Shown here: piece after piece, positions 46,981-54,820 of the stretch
Position numbering within the stretch: the stretch's first letter is position 1
How the letters are laid out: each line of letters begins with the position of its first letter
Source: DASRWD01 sp044507975
GTDB lineage: Bacteria; Deinococcota; Deinococci; Deinococcales; Trueperaceae
NCBI GenBank assembly: GCA_044507975.1
Contig: JBIQIQ010000001.1
Location: forward strand, 8,037-72,036
Length of the DNA: 64,000 nucleotides
Reading direction: 5' to 3'
Made by a program: the position numbers and the translations under genes
The notes under the pieces: model-generated
Seen by the model: the letters and a program-made list of their open reading frames with translations, nothing else
Told to the model about the DNA's origin: nothing
The model's database searches: none

Positions 46981-47930
46981 CAGGCGTAGCTGACCCGCGG
47001 GTCGAGGAGCGTGTACGAGAGGTCGGTGACGAGGTTGATGGCGGTGAAGATCGCGGCAGAGAGCAGCACGGCGGCCTGCAGCGCCGGGTAGTCGCGCTGG
47101 AGGGTCGCCGTGAGGGCCAGCTGCCCCAGGCCGGGCCAGGCGAAGATGATCTCGACGACCACGACGGCCGAGAGGAGCGTCGCCATCTGCAGCCCGACGA
47201 TGGTGACGATCGGGATGGCGGCGTTGCGCGTGACGTGCTTGCGCAGCACCTCGCGTCGCGGCACCCCCTTGGCGTGGGCTGTGCGCACGAAGTCCTGGCC
47301 CAGCACCTCCAGCAGAGCCGAGCGGACGAACCTCGCCATGATCGAGCCGCTGATGATGCCGACCGTGGCGGCCGGCAGAAGGATGTGGCTCAGCCATGGC
47401 CAGAGACCTTCCGAGAGCGGCGCGTAGCCGGACGAGGGCAGCCAGCCGAGGGTCTCCGAGAAGAGCAGGATCAGCAGGATGCCCATCCAGAAGTCGGGCA
47501 CCGACACACCGAGCTGGCTCATGACCGACACGCCCAGGTCGCGCCCGCTGCCTGGCTTGAGGGCGGAGAGGAAGCCCGCTGGCAGCGCGATGAGCAACCC
47601 GATGGCCAGAGCGACCATGGCGAGGCTGAAGGTGGCGGGAGCGCGCCTGGTCACCTCGCCGGCGATCGGTGCCCCGCTGATCAGGCTGGTGCCGAAGTCC
47701 CCCCGGGTGACGATGCCGCCGATCCAGTCGAGGTACCTGGTCACGAGCGGCCTGTCGAGGCCCATCCGGCGCTCGAGGGCGGCCACCGCCTCGGGCGTGG
47801 CCTGCACGCCGAGGGTCACCCGGGCGGGGCTGCCCGGGAGCAGAGGGACGATCGCGAACGTGACGATGCTGACGCCGAAGAGCACGAGCAGCAACGATCC
47901 GAGACGCTTGAGGAGGTAGCTGAGGCTCAC
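46980..47930 (-). CDS. dppB: Peptide ABC importer permease DppB-like
   Basis: A 316-residue inner-membrane permease, partner of DppC. It begins SLSYLLKRLGSLLLVLFGVS, has a periplasmic loop with GLDRPLVTRYLDWIGGIVTRG, and carries the EAA loop DFVRTAHAKGVPRREVLRKH. It lies 64 bases after the binding-protein gene, separated by a strong hairpin, and overlaps dppC by 1 base. Confidence 0.93.
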   Translation of the reverse strand: MSLSYLLKRLGSLLLVLFGVSIVTFAIVPLLPGSPARVTLGVQATPEAVAALERRMGLDRPLVTRYLDWIGGIVTRGDFGTSLISGAPIAGEVTRRAPATFSLAMVALAIGLLIALPAGFLSALKPGSGRDLGVSVMSQLGVSVPDFWMGILLILLFSETLGWLPSSGYAPLSEGLWPWLSHILLPAATVGIISGSIMARFVRSALLEVLGQDFVRTAHAKGVPRREVLRKHVTRNAAIPIVTIVGLQMATLLSAVVVVEIIFAWPGLGQLALTATLQRDYPALQAAVLLSAAIFTAINLVTDLSYTLLDPRVSYA

Positions 47931-47950
47931 GCTAGGGGACCCGGGTGGAA

Positions 47951-47978
47951 CGGGGGCGGGCGGAACGGCCCGCCCCCG
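47951..47978 (-). promoter_or_regulatory. Intercistronic hairpin between binding protein and permease genes
   Basis: A perfect 11-bp GC stem (CGGGGGCGGGC with GCCCGCCCCCG) with a 6-base loop and no T run. In solute-binding-protein operons such hairpins protect the upstream message and limit read-through to the permeases. Confidence 0.65.
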
Positions 47979-47994
47979 AGGTCAGTCTCCGGCG

Positions 47995-49500
47995 CTAGTG
48001 GTCTTCCATCCAGGTCTCGTGGAAGCGCACCGACTGGTCGGAGCGCGTGCTGAAGCCCTGCACGTAAGGGTTGTACGCGTGGATCTGCAGCGGGTTGTAG
48101 AGGTAGATGTACGCGGCGTCGTCGACGATCATCTGGTTGACCTGCTCGTAGAGCGGGTACCGGTCGTCGAACTCGGCGAGTCCCCTGGCCTCGTCGAGGA
48201 GCTCGTCGACGCTCGGGTTCGAGTAGCCGGTGAAGTTGAAGACCTCTCCCGTGTGGTGCTGGGCGTAGAAGAAGTCGTCGGGATCGACGAGGCCGTTCCA
48301 GGAGCAGACGAACGTCTCGTAGTTGCCCTCGCCCTGCTCCTGCAGCCACTCCGCCCACTCGAGCGTGTTGATCGAGGCGCGGATCCCGACCGCGGCCAGG
48401 TCGGCCTGGATGACCTGGGCGGCGCGGATCGTCGCCGGGACCTCGGTCGTCGGCATGATCGTCAGGTCGAAGCCGTCCGCGAAGCCGGCCTCGGCGAGGA
48501 GCTGGCGGGCGCGCTCGACGTCGTGCTCGTAGGGCGCGTAGTCGAAGCTCCAGGCTGAGTTCGAGGGGATCGGGTCCTGCGTGACCTCGGCGTTGCCGAA
48601 CTCGGCGGCCTGAACGACGTTGTCGCGGTTGACCGCGTAGGAGATCGCCTGCCGGACGCGCGCGTCTGCGAGCGGGCCGTCCCTGGTGTTGACGCCGATG
48701 TAGTAGTAGGCGCCAGCCGGGGTGGCGTCGACCACCACGTCGTCGCGCGCCTGGAGCTCGGCGACGGACTGCGCCGGCACCGTGAACGTCCAGTCGATCT
48801 CGCCGGTGACGAGGGCGGTCCGCCGAACGGTCTCGTCCGGGATGATGCGCACGTCGACGGCGTCGAGGTAGGGGAGCCCCTCGCGCCAATAGTGGGGGTT
48901 GCGCTCGAGCAGGACCCTGTTGCCCGGCTGGTAGTCGCTGATCATGAACGGGCCGGTCCCGACGGGGCGCGTGTTGACGGTGCCGTCCTCGATGGCCGAA
49001 GGATGGAACACACCCAACGCCTTGGACACCGCCAGGTGCCCGAGGAGGCCGGGCGTGGGCGCCGAGAGGCCGAGCACCAGCGTGCGCTCGTCGGGCGCCT
49101 CGACGCTCTCGACGCCGGCCAGGCGCCAGGCGTTGCCGGAGCCGGTCTCGGGGTCGAGGATGCGCTCGAACACCGTCTTGAAGTGCGCGGCGGTGAGCGG
49201 CTCCCCGTTGCTGAACATCACGCCTTCGCGCAGCGTGAACGTCAGGACAGTGCCGTCGTCCGACACCGACCAGGTCTCGGCCAGCTCGGGCACGATGTTC
49301 TGCTCCTCGTCGAGCGTGACGAGGTTGTCGATCACGTTGGTGAGGACCTGGTGGCTCGAGACCGCGCTGACGATGTGCGGGTCGAAGCCGACAGGCTCCT
49401 GGTTCCAGGCGGCCACCAGCGTGCCGCCGGACTGCTGGGCCAGGGCGGAGCCGGCGAGCGCGAGCGCGGCTGTCAGTACGAGGGCGAGGAGTCGTGCCAT
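47995..49500 (-). CDS. Peptide ABC importer substrate-binding protein (family 5)
   Basis: A 501-residue periplasmic binding protein with signal peptide MARLLALVLTAALALAGSAL cleaved near LAQQ. The family 5 pattern is clear: AAWNQEPVGFDPHIVSAVSS, LVTLDEEQNIVPELAETWSV, FTLREGVMFSNGEPLTAAHF, PVGTGPFMISDYQPGN and VRQAISYAVNRDNVV. It should bind peptides or a related solute such as glutathione or nickel complexes. Aspartates and aromatics in the pocket region do not decide the ligand. AAGGAGG lies just before the ATG, and a TTGACA-N17-TACGCT promoter lies about 100 bases upstream. Confidence 0.92.
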   Translation of the reverse strand: MARLLALVLTAALALAGSALAQQSGGTLVAAWNQEPVGFDPHIVSAVSSHQVLTNVIDNLVTLDEEQNIVPELAETWSVSDDGTVLTFTLREGVMFSNGEPLTAAHFKTVFERILDPETGSGNAWRLAGVESVEAPDERTLVLGLSAPTPGLLGHLAVSKALGVFHPSAIEDGTVNTRPVGTGPFMISDYQPGNRVLLERNPHYWREGLPYLDAVDVRIIPDETVRRTALVTGEIDWTFTVPAQSVAELQARDDVVVDATPAGAYYYIGVNTRDGPLADARVRQAISYAVNRDNVVQAAEFGNAEVTQDPIPSNSAWSFDYAPYEHDVERARQLLAEAGFADGFDLTIMPTTEVPATIRAAQVIQADLAAVGIRASINTLEWAEWLQEQGEGNYETFVCSWNGLVDPDDFFYAQHHTGEVFNFTGYSNPSVDELLDEARGLAEFDDRYPLYEQVNQMIVDDAAYIYLYNPLQIHAYNPYVQGFSTRSDQSVRFHETWMEDH

Positions 49501-49596
49501 ATGGCCTCCTTACGGCCCCGGCGCCACGGAGAGGGCGGCGCCGCGGGGTAGTGACGGCTGGTGGGCAACGCCTGCTGAGCGTCGTTTGGACGTCTG

Positions 49597-49625
49597 AGCG
49601 TAGGTGGTCGCCAAGTCGTTGTCAA
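49597..49625 (-). promoter_or_regulatory. Promoter of the peptide importer operon
   Basis: On the minus strand TTGACA (49620-49625), 17-base spacer, TACGCT (49597-49602). It gives a leader of about 90 bases containing an imperfect GC hairpin near 49516-49549. Confidence 0.7.
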
Positions 49626-49689
49626 ACGCGGCGGATCGCGCCAGCACGGGGCGAAGCGTGACGGTAACCGAGTTGACAACCTGGCGACC
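49606..49689. repeat. Inverted repeat linking two divergent promoters
   Basis: GGTCGCCA-agtc-GTTGTCAA (49606-49625) is the reverse complement of TTGACAAC-c-TGGCGACC (49673-49689) apart from the short middle. Each arm contains the -35 box and part of the spacer of one promoter, so one regulator could bind both. The 47 bases between the arms hold no gene. Confidence 0.55.
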
Positions 49690-49702
49690 GCTCCCCTAGA
49701 GT
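49673..49702 (+). promoter_or_regulatory. Promoter of the leader peptide and ABC exporter
   Basis: TTGACA (49673-49678), 18-base spacer, TAGAGT (49697-49702). The transcription start is expected at or just before ATG 49712, so the first cistron is leaderless. Confidence 0.65.
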
Positions 49703-49711
49703 CTTCCGGTC

Positions 49712-49801
49712 ATGGCAGACCGTCACGTTCCCGCGGCCTACCGCCTGGTTCCGTCCAGCGGCGGTATCCCCGTGGGAGTGGTCTGCCTGCTGACCGGTTA
49801 G
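49712..49801 (+). CDS. Probable 29-residue leader peptide upstream of an ABC exporter
   Basis: A short frame from ATG 49712 to TAG 49801, reading MADRHVPAAYRLVPSS and ending GVVCLLTG. It begins right after a consensus-like promoter, in the usual leaderless position. It ends 129 bases before the first exporter gene, with alternative RNA hairpins in between. The arrangement matches regulatory leader peptides such as BmrB of Bacillus, whose translation under ribosome-targeting drugs controls bmrCD. It could instead be a small secreted or membrane peptide. No homology is claimed. Confidence 0.5.
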   Translation: MADRHVPAAYRLVPSSGGIPVGVVCLLTG

Positions 49802-49826
49802 TCACCTTCTTCAACGCGAGAAGACC

Positions 49827-49880
49827 CGGCCGTGGGCGACCCAGAAGGAGCCCGCGGCCGTGAACTTGCGCGAGCGGCCG
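49827..49880 (+). promoter_or_regulatory. Mutually exclusive hairpins between leader peptide and exporter
   Basis: Hairpin 1: CGGCCGTGGGC (49827-49837) pairs with GCCCGCGGCCG (49850-49860), 11 bp with one U-G pair. Hairpin 2: CGGCCG (49855-49860) can instead pair with CGGCCG (49875-49880). They share bases, as in attenuators. Neither is followed by a T run. Confidence 0.45.
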
Positions 49881-49911
49881 ACCCCCGGGCGAGAAGAGCG
49901 CACATTAGGAG

Positions 49912-49927
49912 ACCTCGCACTCGAGGT
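49912..49927 (+). promoter_or_regulatory. Hairpin masking the exporter's ribosome-binding site
   Basis: ACCTCG (49912-49917) and CGAGGT (49922-49927) pair around the 4-base loop CACT. The right arm is the Shine-Dalgarno sequence GAGGTGA of ATG 49931, so translation could be blocked until the hairpin is opened. Confidence 0.5.
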
Positions 49928-49930
49928 GAC

Positions 49931-51778
49931 ATGACCACCAGAGCGGTACCGACCCAACCCGCAAGCGGCTTCGACGCCTCCCTGCTCTCGCTGCTGCGCC
50001 GCTACCTGGCGCCCCAGCGCCGCATGGCGGCGCTGATGGCCCTTCTGCTGCTGGCCGCGACGGGCCTACAGCTGCTCGTCCCGCAGATCCTGCGCCGGTT
50101 CATCGACGGCGCGCTCGCCGCCGCCCCCGGCAGCAGGCTCACCACGCTGGCGGCGACGTTCCTCGTCGTCGCCGTCGTCACTCAGCTCCTCAACGCCTTC
50201 GCCACCTACGTCGCCGCCTCGGTGGGCTGGCGCGCGACGAACCACCTGCGCGAGGACGTCACCCGCCACACGCTCGGCCTCGACATGGGCTTCCACAACG
50301 CCCGCACGTCGGGCGAGATGATCGAGCGGATCGACGGCGACGTCACGAACCTCTCGAACTTCCTCTCGCAGTTCTCCGTGAGGGTATTCGGGGGCCTGCT
50401 GCTACTGGTGGGGATCCTGGTGGCCCTCTGGCTCGAGGAGCCCCTCATGGGCGGGGCCTTGACGGCGTTCGTGGTCCTCGAGCTCGTCACCCTGACCCTC
50501 ACGCGCAAGGTCGGCGTGCCGGCCTCGAACCTCGAGCGTGAGGCTCAGGCCCGCCAGTTCGGCTTCATCGAGGAGCGCCTTCACGGTCTCGATGACCTCA
50601 GGGCCAACGGCGCGGGCGCCTACTCGTTGCACCGCTTCCGCGGCGTCATGCGCGGCGTCTACCTCGACACTCGGCGCGCCTGGATGCTGCGCAGCGTCGT
50701 GTGGCTGTCGAGCTACGGACTCTTCGTGGTCGGGTTGGCCGTGACGATCGGCGCTTCGATCCACCTCGTGACCCGCGGCCAGATGACCGTGGGGGCCGCC
50801 TACATGGTCTTCCAGTACCTGTTCATGCTCCACAACCCGATCGAGCAGATCACGCAGCAGCTCCAGGAGCTGCAGAAGGCCGCCGCCGGCGTCCAGCGCG
50901 TCGGCGAGCTGTTCCGGACGCGCTCCGCCCTGCCGACGGGGGGTAGGGAGACGCTCACGCCAGGGGCGCTCGCCGTGGCGTTCGAGGACGTCGACTTCCA
51001 CTACCTCGACGCGGAGGCGGACCAGCTCACCCTGCGAGGCGTCAGCCTCGAGCTCGCTCCGGGCCGACGGCTCGGCCTGTTGGGCCGCACGGGCTCGGGC
51101 AAGACGACGCTCACGCGCCTCGTGTTCCGTCTCTACGACCCCAGCGCCGGCACCGTGAGGGTGGGAGGCCGTGACGCCCGGGACGTCGACCTGCACCATC
51201 TGCGCTCGCGCATCGGCCTCGTCACGCAGGACGTCCAGCTCTTCCGCGGCACGCTGCGGGACAACCTGACGTTCTTCGACGGGAGCGTCCCTGACGCCGT
51301 GATCCTCGACGTGCTCGAGGAGCTCGGCCTCGGCGAGTGGCTCAGGGGCCAGGAGGCGGGTCTCGACACCGAGCTCGACTCGGGCGGGCGCAACCTCTCG
51401 GCCGGCGAGGCGCAGCTGATCGCGTTCGCCCGCGTGTTCCTCAAGGACCCCGGCGTCGTCATCCTCGACGAGCCTTCGTCGCGGCTCGACCCCGTCACGG
51501 AGAGGCGCCTCGAGCGCGCGCTCTCCAGGCTCCTGCACGGCCGCACCGCGATCGTCATCGCGCACCGCCTCGAGACCGTGGAGCGCGTCGACGAGATCGT
51601 GGTGATGGAACAGGGCCGCATCATCGAGGCCGGCGACCGTGCCACCCTGGTCGCCGACCCCAGCTCTCGCTACTCCCGCCTGAGGCGCGCCGCGCTGGCG
51701 CTGGACCTGAACGTCGCCGGCCGCGCTGGCAGGCAGCTCGCCGCGAGCGAAGCCGAGCTGCTGGAGGACCTCGCATGA
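49931..51778 (+). CDS. Heterodimeric ABC exporter, subunit with non-canonical signature motif
   Basis: A 615-residue half-transporter: six-helix membrane domain (about 20-320, with LLALLLLAATGLQLL-like helices) and an ATPase domain (about 350-590). Walker A is GRTGSGKTT and Walker B VVILDEPSSRLD with the catalytic Glu present; the H-loop is IAHRLETVER. The signature is LSAGEAQ instead of LSGGQ. It pairs with the next gene (ATGA overlap). ATG 49931 is used; upstream in-frame codons lie in the regulatory leader. Likely a drug, lipid or peptide exporter like TmrAB, TM287/288 or BmrCD. Confidence 0.88.
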   Translation: MTTRAVPTQPASGFDASLLSLLRRYLAPQRRMAALMALLLLAATGLQLLVPQILRRFIDGALAAAPGSRLTTLAATFLVVAVVTQLLNAFATYVAASVGWRATNHLREDVTRHTLGLDMGFHNARTSGEMIERIDGDVTNLSNFLSQFSVRVFGGLLLLVGILVALWLEEPLMGGALTAFVVLELVTLTLTRKVGVPASNLEREAQARQFGFIEERLHGLDDLRANGAGAYSLHRFRGVMRGVYLDTRRAWMLRSVVWLSSYGLFVVGLAVTIGASIHLVTRGQMTVGAAYMVFQYLFMLHNPIEQITQQLQELQKAAAGVQRVGELFRTRSALPTGGRETLTPGALAVAFEDVDFHYLDAEADQLTLRGVSLELAPGRRLGLLGRTGSGKTTLTRLVFRLYDPSAGTVRVGGRDARDVDLHHLRSRIGLVTQDVQLFRGTLRDNLTFFDGSVPDAVILDVLEELGLGEWLRGQEAGLDTELDSGGRNLSAGEAQLIAFARVFLKDPGVVILDEPSSRLDPVTERRLERALSRLLHGRTAIVIAHRLETVERVDEIVVMEQGRIIEAGDRATLVADPSSRYSRLRRAALALDLNVAGRAGRQLAASEAELLEDLA

Positions 51779-53559
51779 CCTTCGATACGAACCCGCTGGT
51801 GCTGACTTGGCGCCTCGTGCGGCAGAGACGGTGGCTCTTCGTCGTCTCCTGCCTCCTCTGGGCCGCGGTCCACCTGCTTCCGGTGCTCACCGGGCTCTTC
51901 ACCAAGGGCATCTTCGACGCCCTGTCCGGCTCCGCGCCCGCAGGCTGGGACGCCTGGACGTTCCTGGCGCTGGCGCTGACGCTCGACGTCGGGCGCATCG
52001 GCATCTTCGTCGCCGCCATCCGAGCCTGGGCGAGCTACTGGGTGGAGGTGACGCTGCACGTGCGGCACAACGTCCTCGCCCACCTCCTCACCTCGGCCGG
52101 CGCCAGGCGGCTGCCGGAGTCGCCGAGCGAGGCGGTGACGCGCTTCCGCGACGACGTCAACGACATCGGCGAGTACGTCGAGAACTGGGTCGACTTCTGG
52201 GGCTTCGCGGGCTACGGCGTGGCGGCGCTGGCCGTGATGGCCTACATCGACCCGTTGCTGACGGTGCTCGCCTGCGTCCCTCTGGCGTTCACGCTGGTGC
52301 TGACCGGCCGCATGCGTCCGCACATCCGCAACGCCCGGCGCGCGTCTCGGGAGGCGACCAGTCGCGTGACCGACTTCATCGGCGAGACGTTCGGCAGCGT
52401 CCAGGCCGTCAAGGCGTCCGGCCGCGAGGAGAGCGTGCTGGCCCGCTTCCAGGGCCTCAACGAGGCGCGGCGCGAGCGCGCGCTCAAGGACACCGTGCTC
52501 ACCGAGCTGTTCCGCAGCGTGACGGACAACATGGTCAACATCGCTACGGGCGTCGTCCTGCTCGCGGGAGCGTCCGCTCTCCGTGACGGCAGCTTCACGG
52601 TCGGCGACTTCGCCCTCTTCGTCACGTACCTGCCCCGGCTCACCGGCGTGATGTCGTTCCTCGGGCTGATGTTCGTGCAGCACAAGCGCACGGGCGTGGC
52701 GTACGAGCGCCTCGGCCGGCTGCTGGTCGACGCCCCCGTCGAGAGCCTGATCGAGCCGCGCGCGTACGGCCTCGAGCGGGAGCAGGGGGGCTTCGAGCCG
52801 CCGAAGCAGGTCGCCGAGCCGCTCGTCGAGCTCGCCGTGGAGGGGCTGACGTACCGCCACCCCGGGGCGGCGGAGGGCATCGAGGACGTCTCGTTCGCTG
52901 TCGAGAGGGGCCAGTTCGTCGTCGTGACGGGCCGGGTCGGCTCCGGGAAGTCGACCCTTCTCCGCGTCCTGCTGGGCCTGCTGCCCAAGTCGGCCGGCGT
53001 CGTGCGCTGGAACGGGCGCGTGGTCGAGGACCCCGCTACGTTCTTCGTGCCGCCGCGCAGCGCGTACACGGGCCAGGTGCCCCGCCTGTTCTCGGACTCG
53101 CTGCGCGAGAACGTGCTACTCGGGCGGCGAGTCGACGATGCCTACCTCGCCCGTTCCCTCGACCTGGCTGTGCTCGGGGGCGACGTGGCGCAGCTCCATC
53201 ACGGCCTCGACACCGAGGTGGGCACCCGTGGCGTGCGCCTCTCGGGCGGGCAGGTGCAGAGGGCCGCGGCGGCGCGCATGTTCGTGACCGGCGCCGACCT
53301 CCTCGTGTTCGACGACCTCTCGAGCGCGCTGGACGTCGAGACGGAGCGCCGCCTCTGGGACGGCCTGTTCGCCGACCGCGACGTCACGTGCCTCGTCGTG
53401 TCGCACCGCCGTGCCGCTCTCGAGCGGGCCGACCTCGTGATCGTTCTGGAGGCGGGACGCGTCGTGGCGAGCGGCCCCCTGGCCGAGGTGGTCGGTCGCG
53501 CCCCCGAGCTGGCCGCGCTCCTCGCCGAGGGCGAGGAGCCGGCCGCCGTGCCCGCCTGA
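51775..53559 (+). CDS. Heterodimeric ABC exporter, subunit with degenerate Walker B
   Basis: A 594-residue half-transporter: membrane domain about 15-320, ATPase about 355-580. Walker A GRVGSGKST and a canonical signature LSGGQVQRAAAARMF, but Walker B is LLVFDDLSSALD, with Asp where the catalytic Glu should be. In the heterodimer this Asp and the partner's LSAGEAQ form the same, degenerate ATP site, while the other site is complete. Start ATG overlaps the previous stop by 4 bases; the longer upstream frame lies inside the first subunit. Confidence 0.88.
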   Translation: MTFDTNPLVLTWRLVRQRRWLFVVSCLLWAAVHLLPVLTGLFTKGIFDALSGSAPAGWDAWTFLALALTLDVGRIGIFVAAIRAWASYWVEVTLHVRHNVLAHLLTSAGARRLPESPSEAVTRFRDDVNDIGEYVENWVDFWGFAGYGVAALAVMAYIDPLLTVLACVPLAFTLVLTGRMRPHIRNARRASREATSRVTDFIGETFGSVQAVKASGREESVLARFQGLNEARRERALKDTVLTELFRSVTDNMVNIATGVVLLAGASALRDGSFTVGDFALFVTYLPRLTGVMSFLGLMFVQHKRTGVAYERLGRLLVDAPVESLIEPRAYGLEREQGGFEPPKQVAEPLVELAVEGLTYRHPGAAEGIEDVSFAVERGQFVVVTGRVGSGKSTLLRVLLGLLPKSAGVVRWNGRVVEDPATFFVPPRSAYTGQVPRLFSDSLRENVLLGRRVDDAYLARSLDLAVLGGDVAQLHHGLDTEVGTRGVRLSGGQVQRAAAARMFVTGADLLVFDDLSSALDVETERRLWDGLFADRDVTCLVVSHRRAALERADLVIVLEAGRVVASGPLAEVVGRAPELAALLAEGEEPAAVPA

Positions 53560-53566
53560 GGGTCGG

Positions 53567-54673
53567 CTACCTGACCTGCCCGGGGTCCCTGCCCTGCATG
53601 ACGACCGCCGTCCACTGGGAGAGCCAGCGCTCCTGGTGGCCGGCGACGGTCGCCGGCGGCAGGGGTTCCGCCACCGAGCCCTCGGGCAGCGTGGCGAAGC
53701 GCTCGAACTCGGGTGGAGCGACGGCCCCCTCCCGCACCGGGGCGACGAACATCTCGAGCGGGATGGCCTCCTGCACCGCGGGGGAGAGCAGGAACTCTAC
53801 GAAGGCCGCCGCCGCCTCCGGCTGCCGAGCGCCCGCCAGGATGCCGACGCCCTCGACCTGGCGGTAGGCGCAGCCGTCGCAGGTGAGGTTGGCCGTGGGC
53901 GACGCGTCCAACGGCTCGGAGGCGAAGATCACCTCGGCCGCGGGGCTGGTGGCGTAGCTGACGACGATGGGACGGTCGCCGCCATAGCGGCTGAACGCCG
54001 TGTAGTAGGCGTCAGACCACCCGTCCGTCACGAGCCCGCCACGCTCGGCGAAGGCGCTCCAGAAGTCGAGCCAGTCCGCGAAGCCGCCGCTCTCCGCCTC
54101 CGGGGCCGCGGGGGCGATCCCCGCCTCTCGGTCGCCGAAGCGGACGATGGTGGCCAGCAGGAAGGCGAGCCCGGGGCTGGAGGTCGCAGGGTTCATGGCC
54201 ACGGTGAGGGGGGCGAGTCGCTCGCTCGCCAGGTCGGCGAGCGTCAGCTCGGCTGGCGCCACGCCGACCGCGGCCAAGGCCCCGAGGTCGACGTTCGGCA
54301 CCACGTAGCCCACGTCGACCGGCGTGACGCGGTGAGCGTCGTCGAACACGAAGCGTTCGGGCACCGAGGCGAGCGACGGGCTCTCGTAGGCCTCGAACAC
54401 GCCCTCGTCGGCGGCGCGCTGCAGCAAGCCCTCGTCGACGCCGAAGAGCACGTCTGCGATCGGGCGGCCCTTGGTGAGGATCGCCCGGTTGAGGGCCTCG
54501 CCGGCGTCTCCGCCGGACAGGAAGACCACGTCGATGCCGTGCTCGCGCTCGAAGCCCTCGACGAGCTCGAGGGGCAGCGAGAACGAGTCGTGGGTGAGGA
54601 CCCTCAACTCCTGCGCCGCGGCGAGCGGCGCGAGCAGGGCCAGGATCGCGAGTGAACCGAGGAGATGCCTCAT
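53567..54673 (-). CDS. thiB: Thiamine ABC importer substrate-binding protein ThiB
   Basis: A 368-residue periplasmic binding protein. Signal MRHLLGSLAILALLAPLAAA is followed by ELRVLTHDSFSLPLELVEGF, typical of ThiB/TbpA, then DVLFGVDEGLLQRAADEGVF, TPVDVGYVVPN and RPIVVSYATSPAAEVIF. It should bring thiamine or its phosphates to ThiPQ, whose genes are about 10 kb away on the same strand. A TPP riboswitch in its leader confirms the vitamin. ATG 54673 is chosen over GTG 54691 because GGAGAGG lies 6 bases before it, inside the longer frame. Confidence 0.94.
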   Translation of the reverse strand: MRHLLGSLAILALLAPLAAAQELRVLTHDSFSLPLELVEGFEREHGIDVVFLSGGDAGEALNRAILTKGRPIADVLFGVDEGLLQRAADEGVFEAYESPSLASVPERFVFDDAHRVTPVDVGYVVPNVDLGALAAVGVAPAELTLADLASERLAPLTVAMNPATSSPGLAFLLATIVRFGDREAGIAPAAPEAESGGFADWLDFWSAFAERGGLVTDGWSDAYYTAFSRYGGDRPIVVSYATSPAAEVIFASEPLDASPTANLTCDGCAYRQVEGVGILAGARQPEAAAAFVEFLLSPAVQEAIPLEMFVAPVREGAVAPPEFERFATLPEGSVAEPLPPATVAGHQERWLSQWTAVVMQGRDPGQVR

Positions 54674-54711
54674 GCGCGTCCTCTCCGTCACCGGTCGGAC
54701 GCGCCCGACCG
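54674..54711 (-). promoter_or_regulatory. Expression platform of the thiB riboswitch
   Basis: Two exclusive hairpins on the minus strand. One pairs CGGTCGG (54705-54711) with CCGACCG (54692-54698). The other pairs GCGCGTCC (54697-54704) with GGACGCGC (54674-54681), which touches ATG 54673 and the end of its Shine-Dalgarno. This predicts control of translation start rather than termination. Confidence 0.65.
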
Positions 54712-54724
54712 CTCGGCCGGGCTC

Positions 54725-54820
54725 GCGTCACGCTCCCTCCGCCCGCATTACCGGGGTCAGGTTCGAGGGTCTGTTCTCAGCCCCGGTGACCTAGCGGTCC
54801 CGGGACACCCCTGGTGACGC
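54725..54820 (-). promoter_or_regulatory. TPP riboswitch (THI element)
   Basis: The minus strand shows the conserved aptamer parts in order: P1 GCGTCAC (54814-54820) with GTGACGC (54725-54731), GGGGTGT, GGGGCTGAGAACAGACCC, TCGAACCTGACCCCGGTAAT, and GCGGGCGGAGGGA. CTGAGA and the AACCTGA box are the diagnostic pyrimidine- and pyrophosphate-binding segments. It controls thiB. Its 5' third overlaps the last codons of the upstream MFS gene. Confidence 0.95.
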
